Part shown: piece after piece, positions 1 to 15,000 of the stretch | How positions within the stretch are numbered: the first letter of the stretch is position 1 | How the letters are laid out: each line of letters begins with the position of its first letter | DNA from: Proales similis | Taxonomy: Eukaryota > Rotifera > Eurotatoria > Ploima > Proalidae | Assembly (NCBI GenBank): GCA_019059635.1 | Contig: JAGVRJ010000014.1 | Span: 558,001-622,000 of the forward strand | Reading direction: 5' to 3' | DNA length: 64,000 nt | The notes under the pieces: model-generated | What the model was told of the DNA's origin: nothing | Databases searched by the model: none | Seen by the model: the letters and a program-made list of their open reading frames with translations, nothing else | Program-made: the position numbers and the translations under genes

Positions 1-3000
1 TCAGAAGGAAAAACAGTCGTCGTTCTTCATTAGTCAGCATCAATCTGGGTGGTTATAAACCCAAGTTTCTCAAGCTCTTTGACGCAACCAATGTGGACGA
101 AGGGAAAGTTTTAATGCTCACTTGCCAGGTGGCTGGCGAGCCACGGCCAGAACTCCGATGGTTCAAGGACAATCGAGAAATACTAAGCAACGAACGCATT
201 AATATCTCTCACTCGCCAAATGGTGCCAGTACGCTATTCATAAACAGGGCGGATATTTCCGACGCTGGTGTCTACCAAGTGAATGCCAGTAACGAGCATG
301 GAGTTTCGGTGTATTTTGCTGAAGTGACTGTAAAGCCCGAAGGCTCACTGGCCGATAGTGTATTTGAAACTTGGATGGCTCCAGTTGACAGAAATTTTGC
401 TCCTGAGTTTGATTCTGAGGGAAGGAATATTGCGCGTATCAAGTGTAGGGTAAAGAGCGAGAACGTTAAAGTGAATTGGCTAAAGAACGAGAGAATGCTC
501 AATGTATCAGGCAAGTATCACATGTTTGAAAACGGATGTGAGCGAGTGCTTGAGGTGAATGATGTGCGAGGCGAAGATGCTGGAGACTATGTCTGTCAAA
601 GTGGACGCCACCGGGTAACACTGCACTTGAGCGTTGGTATACCTGAGGACACACGGTCAATTCAGCACAGCACTGAGAGTGATGATGCGTTTGAGACTGA
701 AGCCCCAAAATTCAATAGGCGAGCAAGCATCACCAATCCAAATAGAATACTCACTTATGTAAAGGACGTTTATGTAAGTGAAGGAGTTCCATTCGTAGAA
801 CTCAAGTGTCGAGTGAGAAATGCCAACACCAGAGTTGAATGGCTCAAAGGTGAGCAAGTGCTCACCGATGGTTCAAAATATCGAATATTCGCCCGCGGCA
901 ACGAACGAATCTTGTGCATAAACGAGCCTGGCTCGAGCGATAGCGGCAGCTATTACTGCCATAGTGGCCGATTCAAAATCAGTCTTAACTTGTTTGTCAA
1001 TCCGTTTGAAAGTAATTCGGACAACTTCTTCATTCAAGAGAGTCGACCACGCTTCAATGGAGAAGAGGAGCTCATTTACTATGAAAATCAAGAAGCAGCT
1101 TTGAAATGTCTACTTCGTCACGAGCGAGAATCAGTCGTTTGGCTTAAAGATGACAAACGTTTGTACGGATCTAATACTCGCTTGAACGAAGAAAAGTATG
1201 AAGCTGTTGAAGATGGTCCGGTTCGTAAACTTCTGATTAAGGATTTGAATGAAATGGACCGAGGCAGCTACGTTTGCCAAAGCAAGAGCGACCCAACCAA
1301 ACGAGTCGAGTTTAAAATGAACGTGAAAAGGGCGAGGCCAGAGTTTGTTCAGACTCTGCGTGATGTCTACGTCACTAGGATCGACAGCCGAGTTATATTT
1401 GAGTGCATCACTCGAACCCCTCGCACGATGAACCCATATCATGTGCGCTGGTTCAAGAATGGCAAGCAAATTGACCAATACACTAATGAGCGTTACCTGT
1501 TGTTCAATTACTGTAACGATGAAGACGTTGACGGATCCGTACTTAATTTCAGCAAACTGATCATTCAGGCGCCTTTGAGCCTGGAAGACCAAGGCGATTA
1601 TAGTGTGTATTTGGATGACGGTCTAAGCTCAAATGCATCTCTCGTTATTGACGTATCGCCGCAAAAGGAACTCAAATTTCAGTCCGAGTTGAAATCCAAA
1701 CGAGTCTCTAGTCTTCATGAGTTTCAATTATCGCAGCAGAGAAATGAGAGTGAACTGCTCGAATCACCGCTCTCGCCTATTTATGAAGCAGAAACAAGTA
1801 AGAAGCGATTCTTCCCGTCAAGCGCCAACTTGGAATTTAGCAAACAGCTTGAGCCGTTTATCGACTGCGACGAGGGCCGCGATCTCCTACTTGAATGTTG
1901 GGTTAACAAATTTGACACAAGAGCGAAATGGTATTTTAACGAGCAGCCTTTAATGGTCGATCAGTCGCGTGGCAAATTCGACATACAAACTCAAGACGGC
2001 CACAAACATTTGCTGTCGATTAGACAAGTCAGTCCCTCGGATGCAGGAAACTATACTTGTCGTGTGAATGATTTTCTCCAAACAAGCACGTCTTTGAGCG
2101 TCCAGGAAGACACACCTCTTAAAATTGTGGTTCCTCTCAAAGATAAGCGCGTGATTGAGGGAGAGTCTGATCTTGAGCTCACGACCGAGCTAAACAAGCG
2201 AGTCAGCTCGGCTTGTCTGGTTCGCTGGTATTTTAATAGCATCGAATTGCCTCAGCGATCAAATGAGTTTGAATCTTATCATATGGGCAAATTACTAGTA
2301 CTACGCATCTTGCGTGCCGTTTCCGCAGATCTAGATGACCAGGGTCAATTTGAGTGTCGTGTTCAAGAAGTGAAACACGGAAGAGCTGGCATCCTACTGA
2401 GCACCAAATGCCGTTTGCTGGTAGATAGAATACAATCCCTGCAGAAATTCTTTACCAAGAAATTAGAGCCATTACTTGAGGTTGACAACGGGCTCAACAT
2501 AGATTTAGAGGTGAGAGTAAATTTTGCGCCCAATCATGTTGGTTGGTTCAAAAACAAGCAGCCGTTGATGATTCAAGATAATATCGAACAAATCAACGAC
2601 ATTTCGAACCGCTCATTTATTTTAAGAGTCAGGAACTGCAAACCACGCGATTCTGGTCTCTACTCGGTCGATTTGGATGGCTTACAATGCAGCGGAGAAG
2701 TGCGGGTTCTTGAGACTCCGCTGCAGTTTATTCAGCCTCTTCAGGACCAGACATTTGATTTGGACTCTGATTCGACTTTCACATTAGACTGTCAGCTTAA
2801 CAAGCCCTTTTCTCTCATAAACATTAAATCCAAATGGTTTAAAAACGGCATCGAAATATTTCCAGGCCGCAAATACGATATGGTTGAAGAGCATAACATC
2901 TGCGCTCTTATAATCTATGATTTAGATGAACGCGACGAAGGCGAATACACTTGTATGGTCGGGCGTGAGTCATCCAAATGCTATTTACGGCCCGATTATA

Positions 3001-6000
3001 CTTTGGTCCGCTATTTGCCGAATTCAGTTCAAGTCAAAGAGACTGAAACCTGCATATTGACATTCGCACTCAACCGAGCGCCCAGCTCAGCCTATCACAC
3101 GCCTGTGACCAAGTGGCTGAAAGACGGCCAAGAGCTGCCGGCTCGCTCAGAACGCTATACAATGATTGAGAATGGTTGCGAAAGGCAGCTCAAGATCCAC
3201 CGTTGTCGACCTTCTGATTCGGGATTGTATAAAGCGTTTGTATTGGACGAGTCAACATCCCCGCCAAGGGCGATGGTTAGCACAAATAGCTGTGACGTGC
3301 ACGTTAACAAGCTCAAAGTTGACTTTATCACTCCTCTTGAACCTTTGGTCAGAACTACGCCAAATCAGACAATTAAGCTTTATTGTGAAACTGTGCAGGA
3401 AAACCTACAGCCTCAATGGTTTTACAATGAGCTAATCATTAAACCTGGGCATTTAAGTAACAAAGAAATATTTTCGACGCCTACTCAGCATCTACTGATT
3501 ATCCACGATGCTCAACCGCAAGACTCGGGCACTTACAAGCTCAAGTTCAGCGACCAGCAGGAGTTTACATCTGAAATTCGCATTGAAATCGATCAAACAT
3601 CAAACTCCAAAGAGCAGTATCCATCGCTTCAAATCCGCAGGCATTTGCAGAACTTACGATGCAATGAAAAGGAGCCGTTTCAGCTAACGGTCGAGCTCAG
3701 TAGGCCGCTATTTGAGACTGATATTGTCGAATGGCTATTGAATGGAAATCCTATACTGTGCTTAGGAGCTGGCGCAATACAAAAGGCTGATTTAGATCGA
3801 CTCGGTCAATTCGAGATTATAAACCAGGGTGCACAGTTCGGAATATTGGCTCATCAGGCAACTAAAAGCAACTCGGGCATTTACGAGGTGAAAATCGTTG
3901 ATATGCTTACTTCGCAAGTTGTCCAGAGTAGATGTGAAATGTTTTTGCTGGATTACACACCGAAAGCAGAGATAATCAGAGTCTTGCCAAGAATGGTTCG
4001 ACTTGAGGAAGGCGAGACTCTCAAATTAGAATGCGAACTAAACCAGCGGCCCGAAAGAGTAAAATGGGTTCACAACACACAAGAGCTTGTCACGCAGCCT
4101 CATCTGAGCAGTCCTATTAATATTTCAGTATCGCCTGATGGATGTACTCATTCTATTGAGATAAGAAACGTTGTGCCGGGTAAACACGAAGGGACTTATC
4201 AAGTGATTATTGATGATAAAATCAGCATTGCCGAAGTGAGAGTTAAGCCCACTGCGGTTCGTTTTGAGCAGTTTCCCCCCGAGAGAATCTTTTTCGATTT
4301 GGACCAAGAACTAAGAGATGGAAATGATGCGACCATCTCGATTGACTGCACTTTAAACAAAAAAGATGCAACAGTCAAATGGTTCAAAGGAAACCAAGAA
4401 ATTCTTCCTTGTGAAAAGTATGAGATAATAAGCGAGGGACCGATTCGCTGTTTGCTTATCCACGACGCAAATCCGAGCGACAGTGGAACTTTTCATTGTA
4501 GCCTTGGCTCCCAAGTGGCGCAAACAATTGTCGAAGTAATTGATCCCAAGTCACTCAAAGATACCAAGAATAAGCCTGAAAAAGTCGAAGCGTTTGAAGG
4601 CAATAACATTCAAATTGGAATCGACTTGAGTTTTCCCGCTAATGGTTGCAAATGGAAAAAAGACGGAAAAGAGCTAAAACTACCTAGCGAAGATTTTACT
4701 GCCTATTCGGAAGGGTTTAAGCAAATTCTCAAAATTGATCGGCTCAGCTTGAACGATACCGGGCATTATGAACTTGTATTACCAACGCAAGTAGTCGCTG
4801 CAGCGGTGGATCTAATTGTTTTGCCCAAACCAATATTTATAAGCCGAAAATTGAGCGCTAAAAAAATTGAGAAAAACTTGGTTCTCGAATGTGAGCTTTC
4901 GACAAACTACAACCCAAGATTCCGTCTCGAATGGAAAAAGGACGGACAAATCATTGCCCAAGGATCGCATCTGATGACGCGTCTAATCGAGCAAAGAGTT
5001 TGTCAGCTAGTTATTAACGATTTTGATCATCGTGATAGTGGACTTTATGAGGTTGTAGTGCGGGACACACAAACACCTGATTTCCAGGATTCATCCAGCT
5101 TTCGTCTTGAGATAAAACAAAATCCATTCAAGTCCGGCATCAAAGTTATTAACGACGAGCTTGTTTCCAAGAACATTCTTAAATTAGAATTTGAGACAGT
5201 GAGCGGAACAGTTGAGCCTGAAAACATGAAATGGGTCAAAGACGGACAAGAAATGAATCTGGCTTCAGCTGACGAAAAATACAAATTTTACAAGACCACT
5301 CCGAACTCATTTAGACTTGAAATAAGAAACTTAAATCCTAACGACAATGGCTCCTATCAATGCAATCTAGACGAATTCTGTAACAAGCTCAACTTAAGTG
5401 GAATAGAGTCACCACCGGAGATGTATCAAGAAGAAACCAACCAAGGAGAAGACGACGAAATAATTCAGGAAGAATTCGAAGAGACCTACTACGAAACAAT
5501 TGAGACTGAAACAAAAAAAGAAGAGAATACTCCTCAAGAGGCTGAAACGATGGAGCCAACTGAAGCTCTAGATTTGAGTAAAAAGGAAAACACAGAAACC
5601 TCAGCCAAAACCGATAATGACCAAATTCACACTGAAACAATCGAGATAGAGGAAATTACAGAAATTAAAAAAACTATGCAACAACCGCCTGAAGAAGGAA
5701 TCAGTGAACTGAAAAATCAAAACGAAGAGCACAAGTCGACAGAACCAGCCTCAAGTGAACCAGTTGACGATTCATTGAATGAGATAAATCGCAAAGGGGA
5801 AGAAGAAGCCGAAAAACAGGATCAAGCATTTGAAGAAAATGCGGATAATATTCAGAGATCAGAAGGAAGCGAAGAAAAGCCAAGCTCAGTTGAGCCGGCA
5901 TCTGAAAATGTGCAGCTAGAAGAGGTTAAAAATGAACAAGAGGAAGTCATATTCGAAGAAAAAACTGAAGTGATCGAGGAAAAAGTTCTTGTAGAAGCTG

Positions 6001-9000
6001 AGAACAGCGAAATTTCAGAGCAAGTGGTTGAAAACGTTGAAAAAAAGCCATCGAATAGAGAGGAACAAGTTCAAGAAGTGAAAGAAGAACACGAAAACAT
6101 CGAAACTGTTGAGGAAATCGAAGAAGTAAAGGAAGAAATAGAAAAGGTCAAGAAAGACGATCAAGGTGAAATTTCAAAATTTTGATTTTTTTTCTATTGA
6201 TTGAAGTAAAGATAAATTTTAGTAAGCCAACCGGAGCCAGTAGAGGAAACAGCTACAAATATTAGTCAGTCCGAACAATCACCAGAGACGATGGCAGAAA
6301 AAGTCGACCAAAACCAGCAGGAGTCAGAAAATTTAGAACCAAATGCTCAAGATAACATTGAGATCGATCAGAATACTTCAGAAAAAGATGAAAGTCTAGT
6401 CCAAGGAAATTCGGAAGAAGAAAAGGTCGGGGAGGATGCAGGTGCAGATCAGAAACATTTTGTAGAGGAACAGTTAACTGTTGATCAGGAATCAGAACAG
6501 TCTAGTCAAGATGGACCGAGCGAGTTAGTCGAAAAGGAAGAACTAGCAGCTACCGAGGAACAAAAGCCGGATGAAGAAAGATTACCTGGACCAAATGTTG
6601 AGCTTCAAATACTTTCGAGTGACTGGACTCCGGAGACTTATCTAAGAGAAGGCGAAAGTCTCCAGCTCTGCTTACTGATTAATCAAGAAAGTGTTCCTCC
6701 TGATTCAATCCTTATTAAAAGAAACGGAAAGCCTATCCCGGCTGAAAGCGCTTTTTACATCGGAATCAAACGAGCTCAAGCTGACGGTCTGGTCGGATCT
6801 GAGATTAAACTGATGAATAACAAAGTCAAGGATGAAGATTCGGGCATTTACTCGCTCTGTATCATTGATGAAACACAAGGAAAACCTAAAGAAATTGCGT
6901 CAACAAAGCTGGTTGTAGAGACGAAAATGCAAATTACAAAACCTTTGAGCCCTAGCGAGCAAGAATGTGCGAATAAAGATTCAGTAGAGTTTAAGTTCTC
7001 TTCGAGCCATAAAATCGCAGCTGAAGATATGGAATGGACCCTGAATAATAATACAATCAAAGCACAGCGATGCATCCAATCTGGACCCGAGCAAATTGAT
7101 GGAGAGTTCCAATACAAATTAACAATTCCCAAGGCCGAATACGGGTCAGATGATGGAACTTACAACCTTAGAGTGAAAAATCCTGAAGGAGAGACATTCT
7201 ATTCTGCCGAAGCCAAATTAGCAATAAGACTCGATTCGCCCAGAGTTCTCGATTCTCAGTGGCCAAACGAGCTCGAGCTCGCAGAAGAAGATACTTTTGA
7301 ACTTGTATTGACCCTTGATCGGGCACTGGAACCCGTTGAGAGTTTGCATCTTTTGAACGGAAACAAACCGGTCCAGGCTAGTGAGAAGTTTCAAATATCT
7401 CAAGAGCCACGAGGAGAATCAATGCAAATTAAACTGAAAGTTGGAAAGCTAAAGCTAACTGACTCTGGAATGTTGACACTTATATTGAAAAGTGGTGAAA
7501 ACGAGGAGCAGATTCTAGGCCAAACCAATCTCATAGTCAAAGTCAAAAAGTTTGAATTTATTCAGCCGCTGAAATGCCAACCCGAGGAAGTTTTTGAAGA
7601 CCAAGAAGCCAGATTATTGACAACTGTTAATATGCCAGTAGAGGACGTGCAAAAATGCGTCGAATGGACTTTGAATAAGAAAGTGATTAAACCTAAGAGC
7701 GAAGGCAAGCACCAAATGGTGGTGAATAAACTCGAAAATGGAAACTACGAGTATGGACTATTGATCAAGAACGCAGACAAAGAAAAAGACGAAGGAAAAT
7801 ACAAAATTAAACTGAAACAAAAGCCCAAAGATGCTTGGCTCGAATCGGAATATGATCTTGAGGTAAAAGAAAAAGAAGTTAAAATACTTGAAAGCAACTG
7901 GCCAGAGGAGGCCATTTTGGACATTAACGAGTCAATCGAATATTATGTTAAGATTGACAACAATTTAAAAGACATCAAAGATTTGCTCCTTTACAAGGAC
8001 AGTGAGGGGCTTTCGCCAGACCAAAAGTATGAGCTTACCATCAATAATATTGAAGGCGCTGAACCAGCTTGCGAAATACGGCTTCGCTTAAAGAACTTAG
8101 CCCCAAGTGACTCTGGCAAATATCGCCTGTGTCTGAAAAATAAACGCCGTGATTTGCTCGGCTCAGGGCCTTTGAAGGTTAATGAACCATTGCCAGCACT
8201 TGTGATTGACAGTATAAAGCAGAGCAAAGACCATTACATTGAAGGAGAGACTATTGAGCTGTTTGCCTCCATCAGTCGTCTCTTACAAGAAAACGAATCA
8301 TTTGTCTGGAGTTTAAATAACAATCCAATAGATTTCAATGACGGTCGTGTTCAAGCTCAAGTCGATTCACAAAATATGAAGCTTAATTTGGCTGTTTCTC
8401 AATCAACAACAAAGGCTGATCGCGGCAGTTATAAATTAAAAGTCACAAACAATGAAAATACTCGAACTCTATTTGAAGGAGAGCTTTTTGTTGACGTACG
8501 GCCTAGCCAAGTTCAAGTAATTCATACTGAATGGCCACCTATAACCGAAGTCAACGAATCTGAGCCAATTAGGCTCAAATTGATTTTGAACAAACCAGCC
8601 ACCAAAGACGACAAAATTAAGTTATTATGTGATGGAAAAGAACTGAAAGAAGTAGCACTTAGTGGACAAGACAATGATGATGGAACCTGTATTCTTGAAA
8701 TCTGTATTCAGTCGGCCAAAATGTCTCACAATGGACCATTAGAGTTTCTATTGAATGGTTTAAAAGCCGCAAATACACTAATCAAAGTTTTTCCTCAGCC
8801 GATAGAAATAGTTAATCATCTGAAAGCAGACAAAGAAATCTACAAGAAAGGCGATACGGCTACAATTCAGCTCACTCTATCAAGAGCTCCACTTGAAGGA
8901 TTCGAAGAGCTAAACTGGTTCTTGAACGACCTCCAGCTTGAAGGCCTTAATGTCAAAATTTCGAAGAACAAAAATGGCGTAGAATACTTAATCAAGATGG

Positions 9001-12000
9001 ATAAAATAGAAGAGGAAACAGTCGGAGTCTTCTCATTTAAGATTAAGTCAAGCAAAGGGGATGAGCAAAGCGAGTCAGTAGAGCTTAAGCTTAAGGAAGA
9101 ACTTAGAATGCTAGAGAACGATTGGCCAGTAGATCTACAGCTTTTTGAAGACGAATCTTTTGATTTCACAATCAAATTAAGCAAACCAGTCAGCTTGAAG
9201 CATTTGAAGTTGACCAAAAATGGAAAAGAAGTCCTGCAAACTTATTTGGCTATTGAATCGCTCGATGATGGAAGCTGCTTAGTCAAATTCGCCAACCCCA
9301 AAGTCTCAACGGATCACTCAGGAGAGTACAAACTTAACTTGAAAAGTCCCGATGAATCTATTGATCTAGCAAAGAGTAAACTTACTGTAAAACCCAAGCC
9401 GAATGAGATAGTCAAACCTTTCGCAGCAAGTCAAGAAGAATATGAATCCGGAAAAGAAATCGAATTGAGCTTCACCGTCAAGCGAAAACTCGAGCCATCG
9501 CAAATCGACCTTATTTGTAACGGAAAATCATTCAAGCTTCCGAAAGAGCTCAAGTTCGAAGAAAAACCTACAGAAACAGGATGCTATGAATATTTAGCCA
9601 AGGTCAAATCGGCAGAGAAAAATATCCATGAAGGTCAATGGACTCTGAAGCTACACGAAAATTCTCGTAACGATGAGAATCTATTTTACGAAGGATCTAT
9701 TTCATTAAAAGTCAAACTCTCGATTGTCAATGTAAACGTATTGGAGTGTTTGGAAATAATTGAGGGAGACTCGGTAGAAACCTCAGACTTGGTTTTGCAT
9801 TGCAAACTTTCTGAACCTAATTTGAACGTGGAATGGATGCTGAATGAGAATCCAATAAAAGACGCCAAGGCCAAGGGAAAAGCGAGAATCTCAAGCGAAT
9901 CAACACCCGATGGTGGCTACAATCTTCGTATCAGCAAATGTCAGCAGTCTGATTCGGGCGTTTACTCGTTAGCTTTATTAGACAAAGAGAGATTCAAACT
10001 GAATGAAGAGGAAACAAAGCTTAACCTTCTGGTGGAGATCAAGCTTCCAGAACTTAAAATTCTCAAAGATCTTGAGCTGTCTCCCAGCTCATTGTTACAT
10101 GAGGAAAAAAGCTTCAGCTTTTGTATTCAACTTAATCGAAAGCCACACGATGTAAATTGGTTTAAAGATGATAAACCGCTTGAGCTGAGCGAAACTTGGA
10201 AGCTTGATGCGGTTGACAAAGGAAAGCATTTCGAACTGAGACTGAGCTGCTCAAAATCTCAGTGTGAGCATACGGGGGACTACCTAGTTAAGTTAGGTGA
10301 TCTTTCATCCAAGTCAGTGCGTCTGACTGTACAAAAACCGCTTGATCCAAACATGGCCGAGCTAAAGCTGATCGATCCGAAAATCAATGAGGAGCAAAAC
10401 CCGCAATCTGATTTTAACTTACCAACTGATATTGCGCAGGTCATCATTGAATGTGTGACGAGTCGCCAGTTTAAAAAGATAGAGTGGCTAAGAAACGGAC
10501 AATCTGTCAACGGAAAAAAGAAATTTTCAACAAATACCGAGAAGCGTGACAATGGGCTATTTGCTTACCAATTGACGATTTGGAGAACCGAATCTGATAC
10601 AAAACTTGGCGGAGCCTATCAGACAATACTCGACTCTAAATTAAAGAGCAACATCTTAAATCTAACTGAACCTGATCTGAATGAGTTTAGTGAGGTTCTA
10701 GACGCTTTTAATCCTCAAGACAACTCTCCACTTTCTAAAGACTGCATCCCGGACAAATGCAGCGTGGTGTTCAAGTGCTCGACTAAGCAAAAAATTCCCA
10801 AAAATGCCACGGTCAATTGGTTTATTGACGGAAACTTGGTCAAAAACCAATACAAAGCTCAAATCCAAGAGGAACGCTTCTTCAGTCTTCAAGTAGATGA
10901 ATGCAATCTGAATATGAAGAAAATTACAATCGAAATCGAGGGGAAAAATTGTATTCTAAAGGATGAAATAGAAATAACTGTGGTGGAGGATGACAAGCTC
11001 AACCTTTTAGCGCCTCTCATCATTCAAGGAGAAGATATACACGAGGGTGGCAAAGTAGTTCTGATTGCCAAAGTGGACCGGGAACCTCAAGCAATTCAAT
11101 GGCTAAAAGACGGCAAGCCAATAGAATCAAAAAGGATTAGTCCCAGTGTTGACGAAGATCTGAATTTAAAGCTGCAGATTGATGATTTAATTTTGGATGA
11201 TTCTGGTATCTACGAGCTTAAAGTTGACGGAGCCTCTTCCTCATTTAAACTTATCGTTCAAGAGCTGCCATTTGCTCTTGTCGAACCACTTTCATATAAA
11301 ATATTAGACCAAGAAGGCCGACTCGAACTGAGCTGCCTTCTTAACAAGTCGGTTGATCAATCGAAATACGAATTAATTTGGCTCAAAGACTCAAAAGCGA
11401 TAAAGGAAGACGCAAGGAAAAAGTCAACAATTCAGAACGAATTGCATTCACCTGTTCTTCGGATAGAAAATTTTAACGCAAAGATCGACAATGGGATATA
11501 CAAATGTCAACTGGTGACAAAAAGCCTCAAGAAAAGCGTCAAACCTTCTACTGTTTTAGAGACTCAGGTGGAAGTAAAAGAAGGAGAAAAACAAACACCG
11601 GTCAACTTTGCTGGTTCGATTCAAGTCGATAACAAATGTCCTGATGAAGGAAACTCTCTTCTAGCCACCGTATCACTAGATCGCATTGAACCGACCAGCA
11701 ACGTCAAGTGGTATCTCAACGGATTTGAGCTTACTCCTAATGAAGGAGTTGGAATCAAAACTGATGGCTTAGACTGCAAACTTATGCTTAGAGCTCTTAA
11801 GTCAGAACAAGTCGGAGGATTGCTGGAGGCGGAGTTGGTTCTTGAAAATACGGGACAAAAGCAGCCACGATTGGCCTTGCAACTCGAAACTCCTCTTAAA
11901 GTGATCGGTCAACTTGAAGCAAGTCCCAACGAATTGAGTCAAAATGACGCAACTCATCTCACATGCACCCTGAACAAGGAGCCAGTTAAATTTGATTTGG

Positions 12001-15000
12001 TATGTAACGGTGATATTGTTCTCACTGGGCCAGGCAAAAGTTCTGGGGAATACCAACTGGAAAGTAAAACAAGTTCAAAAGACAACAAGCTCATTGAATA
12101 TCAAATCAAGATTAAAAGTCCGAGACTGGCAAATGGCGATTACCTGTTTAAAATCAAAGCAGACAATTTTGAAACAGAGAGCTGCCTGGTTAAAGTTCAA
12201 GCAGTTGCCGTGCAATTTGCTGGAGCCATATCAACTCCAAAAAACTGTCCATTAGAAAACGAAGAATTTGTGGAAATCTATTTCTCATTAAATAGCCAAG
12301 TGCCTGTGGACAAGCTCGTTGAGGAATTGGTCGTAAATTTTAACCAACAGAAGTTGCCAAATTTGAGTTATGCAATAACAAATGGAAAAGATCCCAAAGA
12401 ATATATTTTAAAACTCAATGAGCTGGCCAATGAGTCACAAGCTGGTGAATATCAGCTTAAAATTGGCGAGTCCAAGAGTAATTGCCTTGAAATTAAGCCG
12501 ACCAATATTAACATATTTATTGATGGTCTGCCAGAAAAAATCGAGCTCTTGGAAAACGAGCCGCTCAAACTTGAAGTTAAACTCAATCGCAAGATCAAAG
12601 ACAGCCATTGGTGCAAAAATGCCAAGCGCTTGTCTGTCAGAAACCGCTCATTGCAAGCGAGTTATAAATTTGAAATTGAACATACCACTTTATCGGACGA
12701 AGGAGTTTACGAATTTGTTTGTGAAGACAGCGAACTCTGCAAGGGCAACAACAGGAGCAAATGCCAAGTAATTGTGCGACCTCTTCCAGAAAAGCAGATA
12801 CGCTCCTTGAACGATCTAGGAGTGGTAAAAGCAAAGGAAGGCGAGCCAATCGAGCTAATGGTCAGATTCGACAAACCAGTTGAGGAATACCAAGTATTTT
12901 TCAACGACGAGCCATTCAATCCCTTAGAGCATGGAGGCGCCACAATCAAGTTTGAACCAAGAACAAATACTTTAAAAGTTTTGATTGAGAAAGCGAATCC
13001 AAAATGTGACGAAGGTCGTTTCAAAATCTCCTCACCTAACACCGAATCAGAGTGCACGGTTATTGTTGAACTAAAGCCAACCAAATTCTTAAAGCATCTC
13101 GAAGATTTTCATCTGAGAATTCTGCCGCAAATATTCTATGATTTCAACAGTCCTCAAATTGAGGCTAAGTATCCTCGAACAGCTGAGTTCAATTGTCAGT
13201 TATCAAAACCCACCGAAAATTACATCTGGCGGCTAAATGGAATTCAATTGAGCGGTGAATCGGAAAACTGTTCATTTAAAGTGGAACAGTCTTCTTATTA
13301 CCTTCAACTTTTATGCAGTCCAGACATGAATAAATCGGAAATTTCCTTTGAACTTGAAAGCGGGAAAGCGAGTACCGCATTATTAACAATTGATCAATTG
13401 AAGATTAATAACTTGGTCAAAGTAAACGACGCTCTCAAGGACAAAAGAGTAAAAGAAAGAGAAGCAGTTCGATTTGAATGCAGTTTCTATGTCGATCCCA
13501 TTTTGAACGACCTACCATTTGAGCTTGAATGGGTTTTCAACAACAAGCCAATACAGAACGATGACAAAATTACCACTCAGATAGACAGATTTGACAAATC
13601 CTCTATCAAAGCTATCCTCAATATCAAGAATTGTCTGCCAAGTCAGAATTCAGGAGAGTATTCGTGTCGAATTAAGCTTAAAGGACAAGAGCTGGATGGT
13701 TCGAGTGGCAGACTTAGTGTTAGAGAGGCCGAGTTAGAACTTGTGGAAGAACTCCCATCTACCCTAGCAATCGAGCATGGAGAAGAATTATTGTTAAAAT
13801 GCTGCTTAAATAAGCCCGATCAAGCGGTTGTTTGGACTCGGGACCGGGAACCAATTGACCTAGAGAAATTTTCCACGGACTCCTATATGGTCAGTGAATC
13901 GTGCTACGCATACACTATTCGACTTGGCAAGACTGATTTGCAAGATGCCGGAAGGTATCGAATCTCAGTTGATAATGTTGAGTCAAATTGCAAGCTAACT
14001 GTCCGAAAACCACGGCTTGCCATCTTGAAGCCATTTCCTGAAATTGTTGAAATCCAAGAAGGCGAGGAAGCAACTTTTAGTTCTGAATTCTCCCAGCCAA
14101 TCGAGGATCTCCGATTTGAATGGAGCAAAGATAACAAGCGTCTGTTTTTTTCCAACAAATCCACCAAATACAAGCAAATTATAGACAGCGGCACATATGT
14201 ACTTAAGATCAGACAAACCAAGCCTGAGGAAGATCAAGGAACTTTTGAAATGAAGCTCTACGATAATGAAGAGAACGAAATCTCGCAGCGAATTAAGTTG
14301 GTTATAAGACCACTTGGATTGAATATTCTTGAGGGACTCGCTGACCAATCGATTAATGAAGGCGAAACCACAAAGCTCAGCGTCAAAGTTAACAAAGGCT
14401 GTGAATGCGAATGGTATATTCTTGTGCGGCCAGAAAAGCTTCCTAAGCCCGACTCGATTGATGATCAACTGCTCAAAAATGCTGATTTGCTGTCGGCTTG
14501 CTTCCGCCCTCTAGTGCCAGACGAGTTCTTGGTTATGACTGCTAGACCGGACTATTCATTCACTCTGAATATACACGACGTTCAGCCAGATCAAGCTGGA
14601 TGCTATCTGTGTCGTCTGACTGATCAGACAGGCGCAAGCAGGTTCAGTTGGTGCAATGTGAATGTAGTACCTATCGAGCTCGATTTTCTTCTCAAACTAC
14701 CCGAAAAGATAAGCGTAGAAGAGGGCAGTGAAATAGAGCTTTGTTGCAACTTAACTCATAAACCGCGATCAGGCCTATCCAAACGAGTTCGGTTAGAACA
14801 TAACAAACAGGATGTTTTACTTTCGTCTGTCAAAGGCGAAAGTAGATATCTAATGGAATCAAATCAAGACAAACGACTGATATTCAGAATTTCAAACGCG
14901 TGTCAAACAGATGCCGGCAATTATCGGGTTATTCTTGACGGAAAAAAATCCAGTGTTTGCAGCGTGACTGTGACTTTGAAGACATCACCTGATGAGGAGC

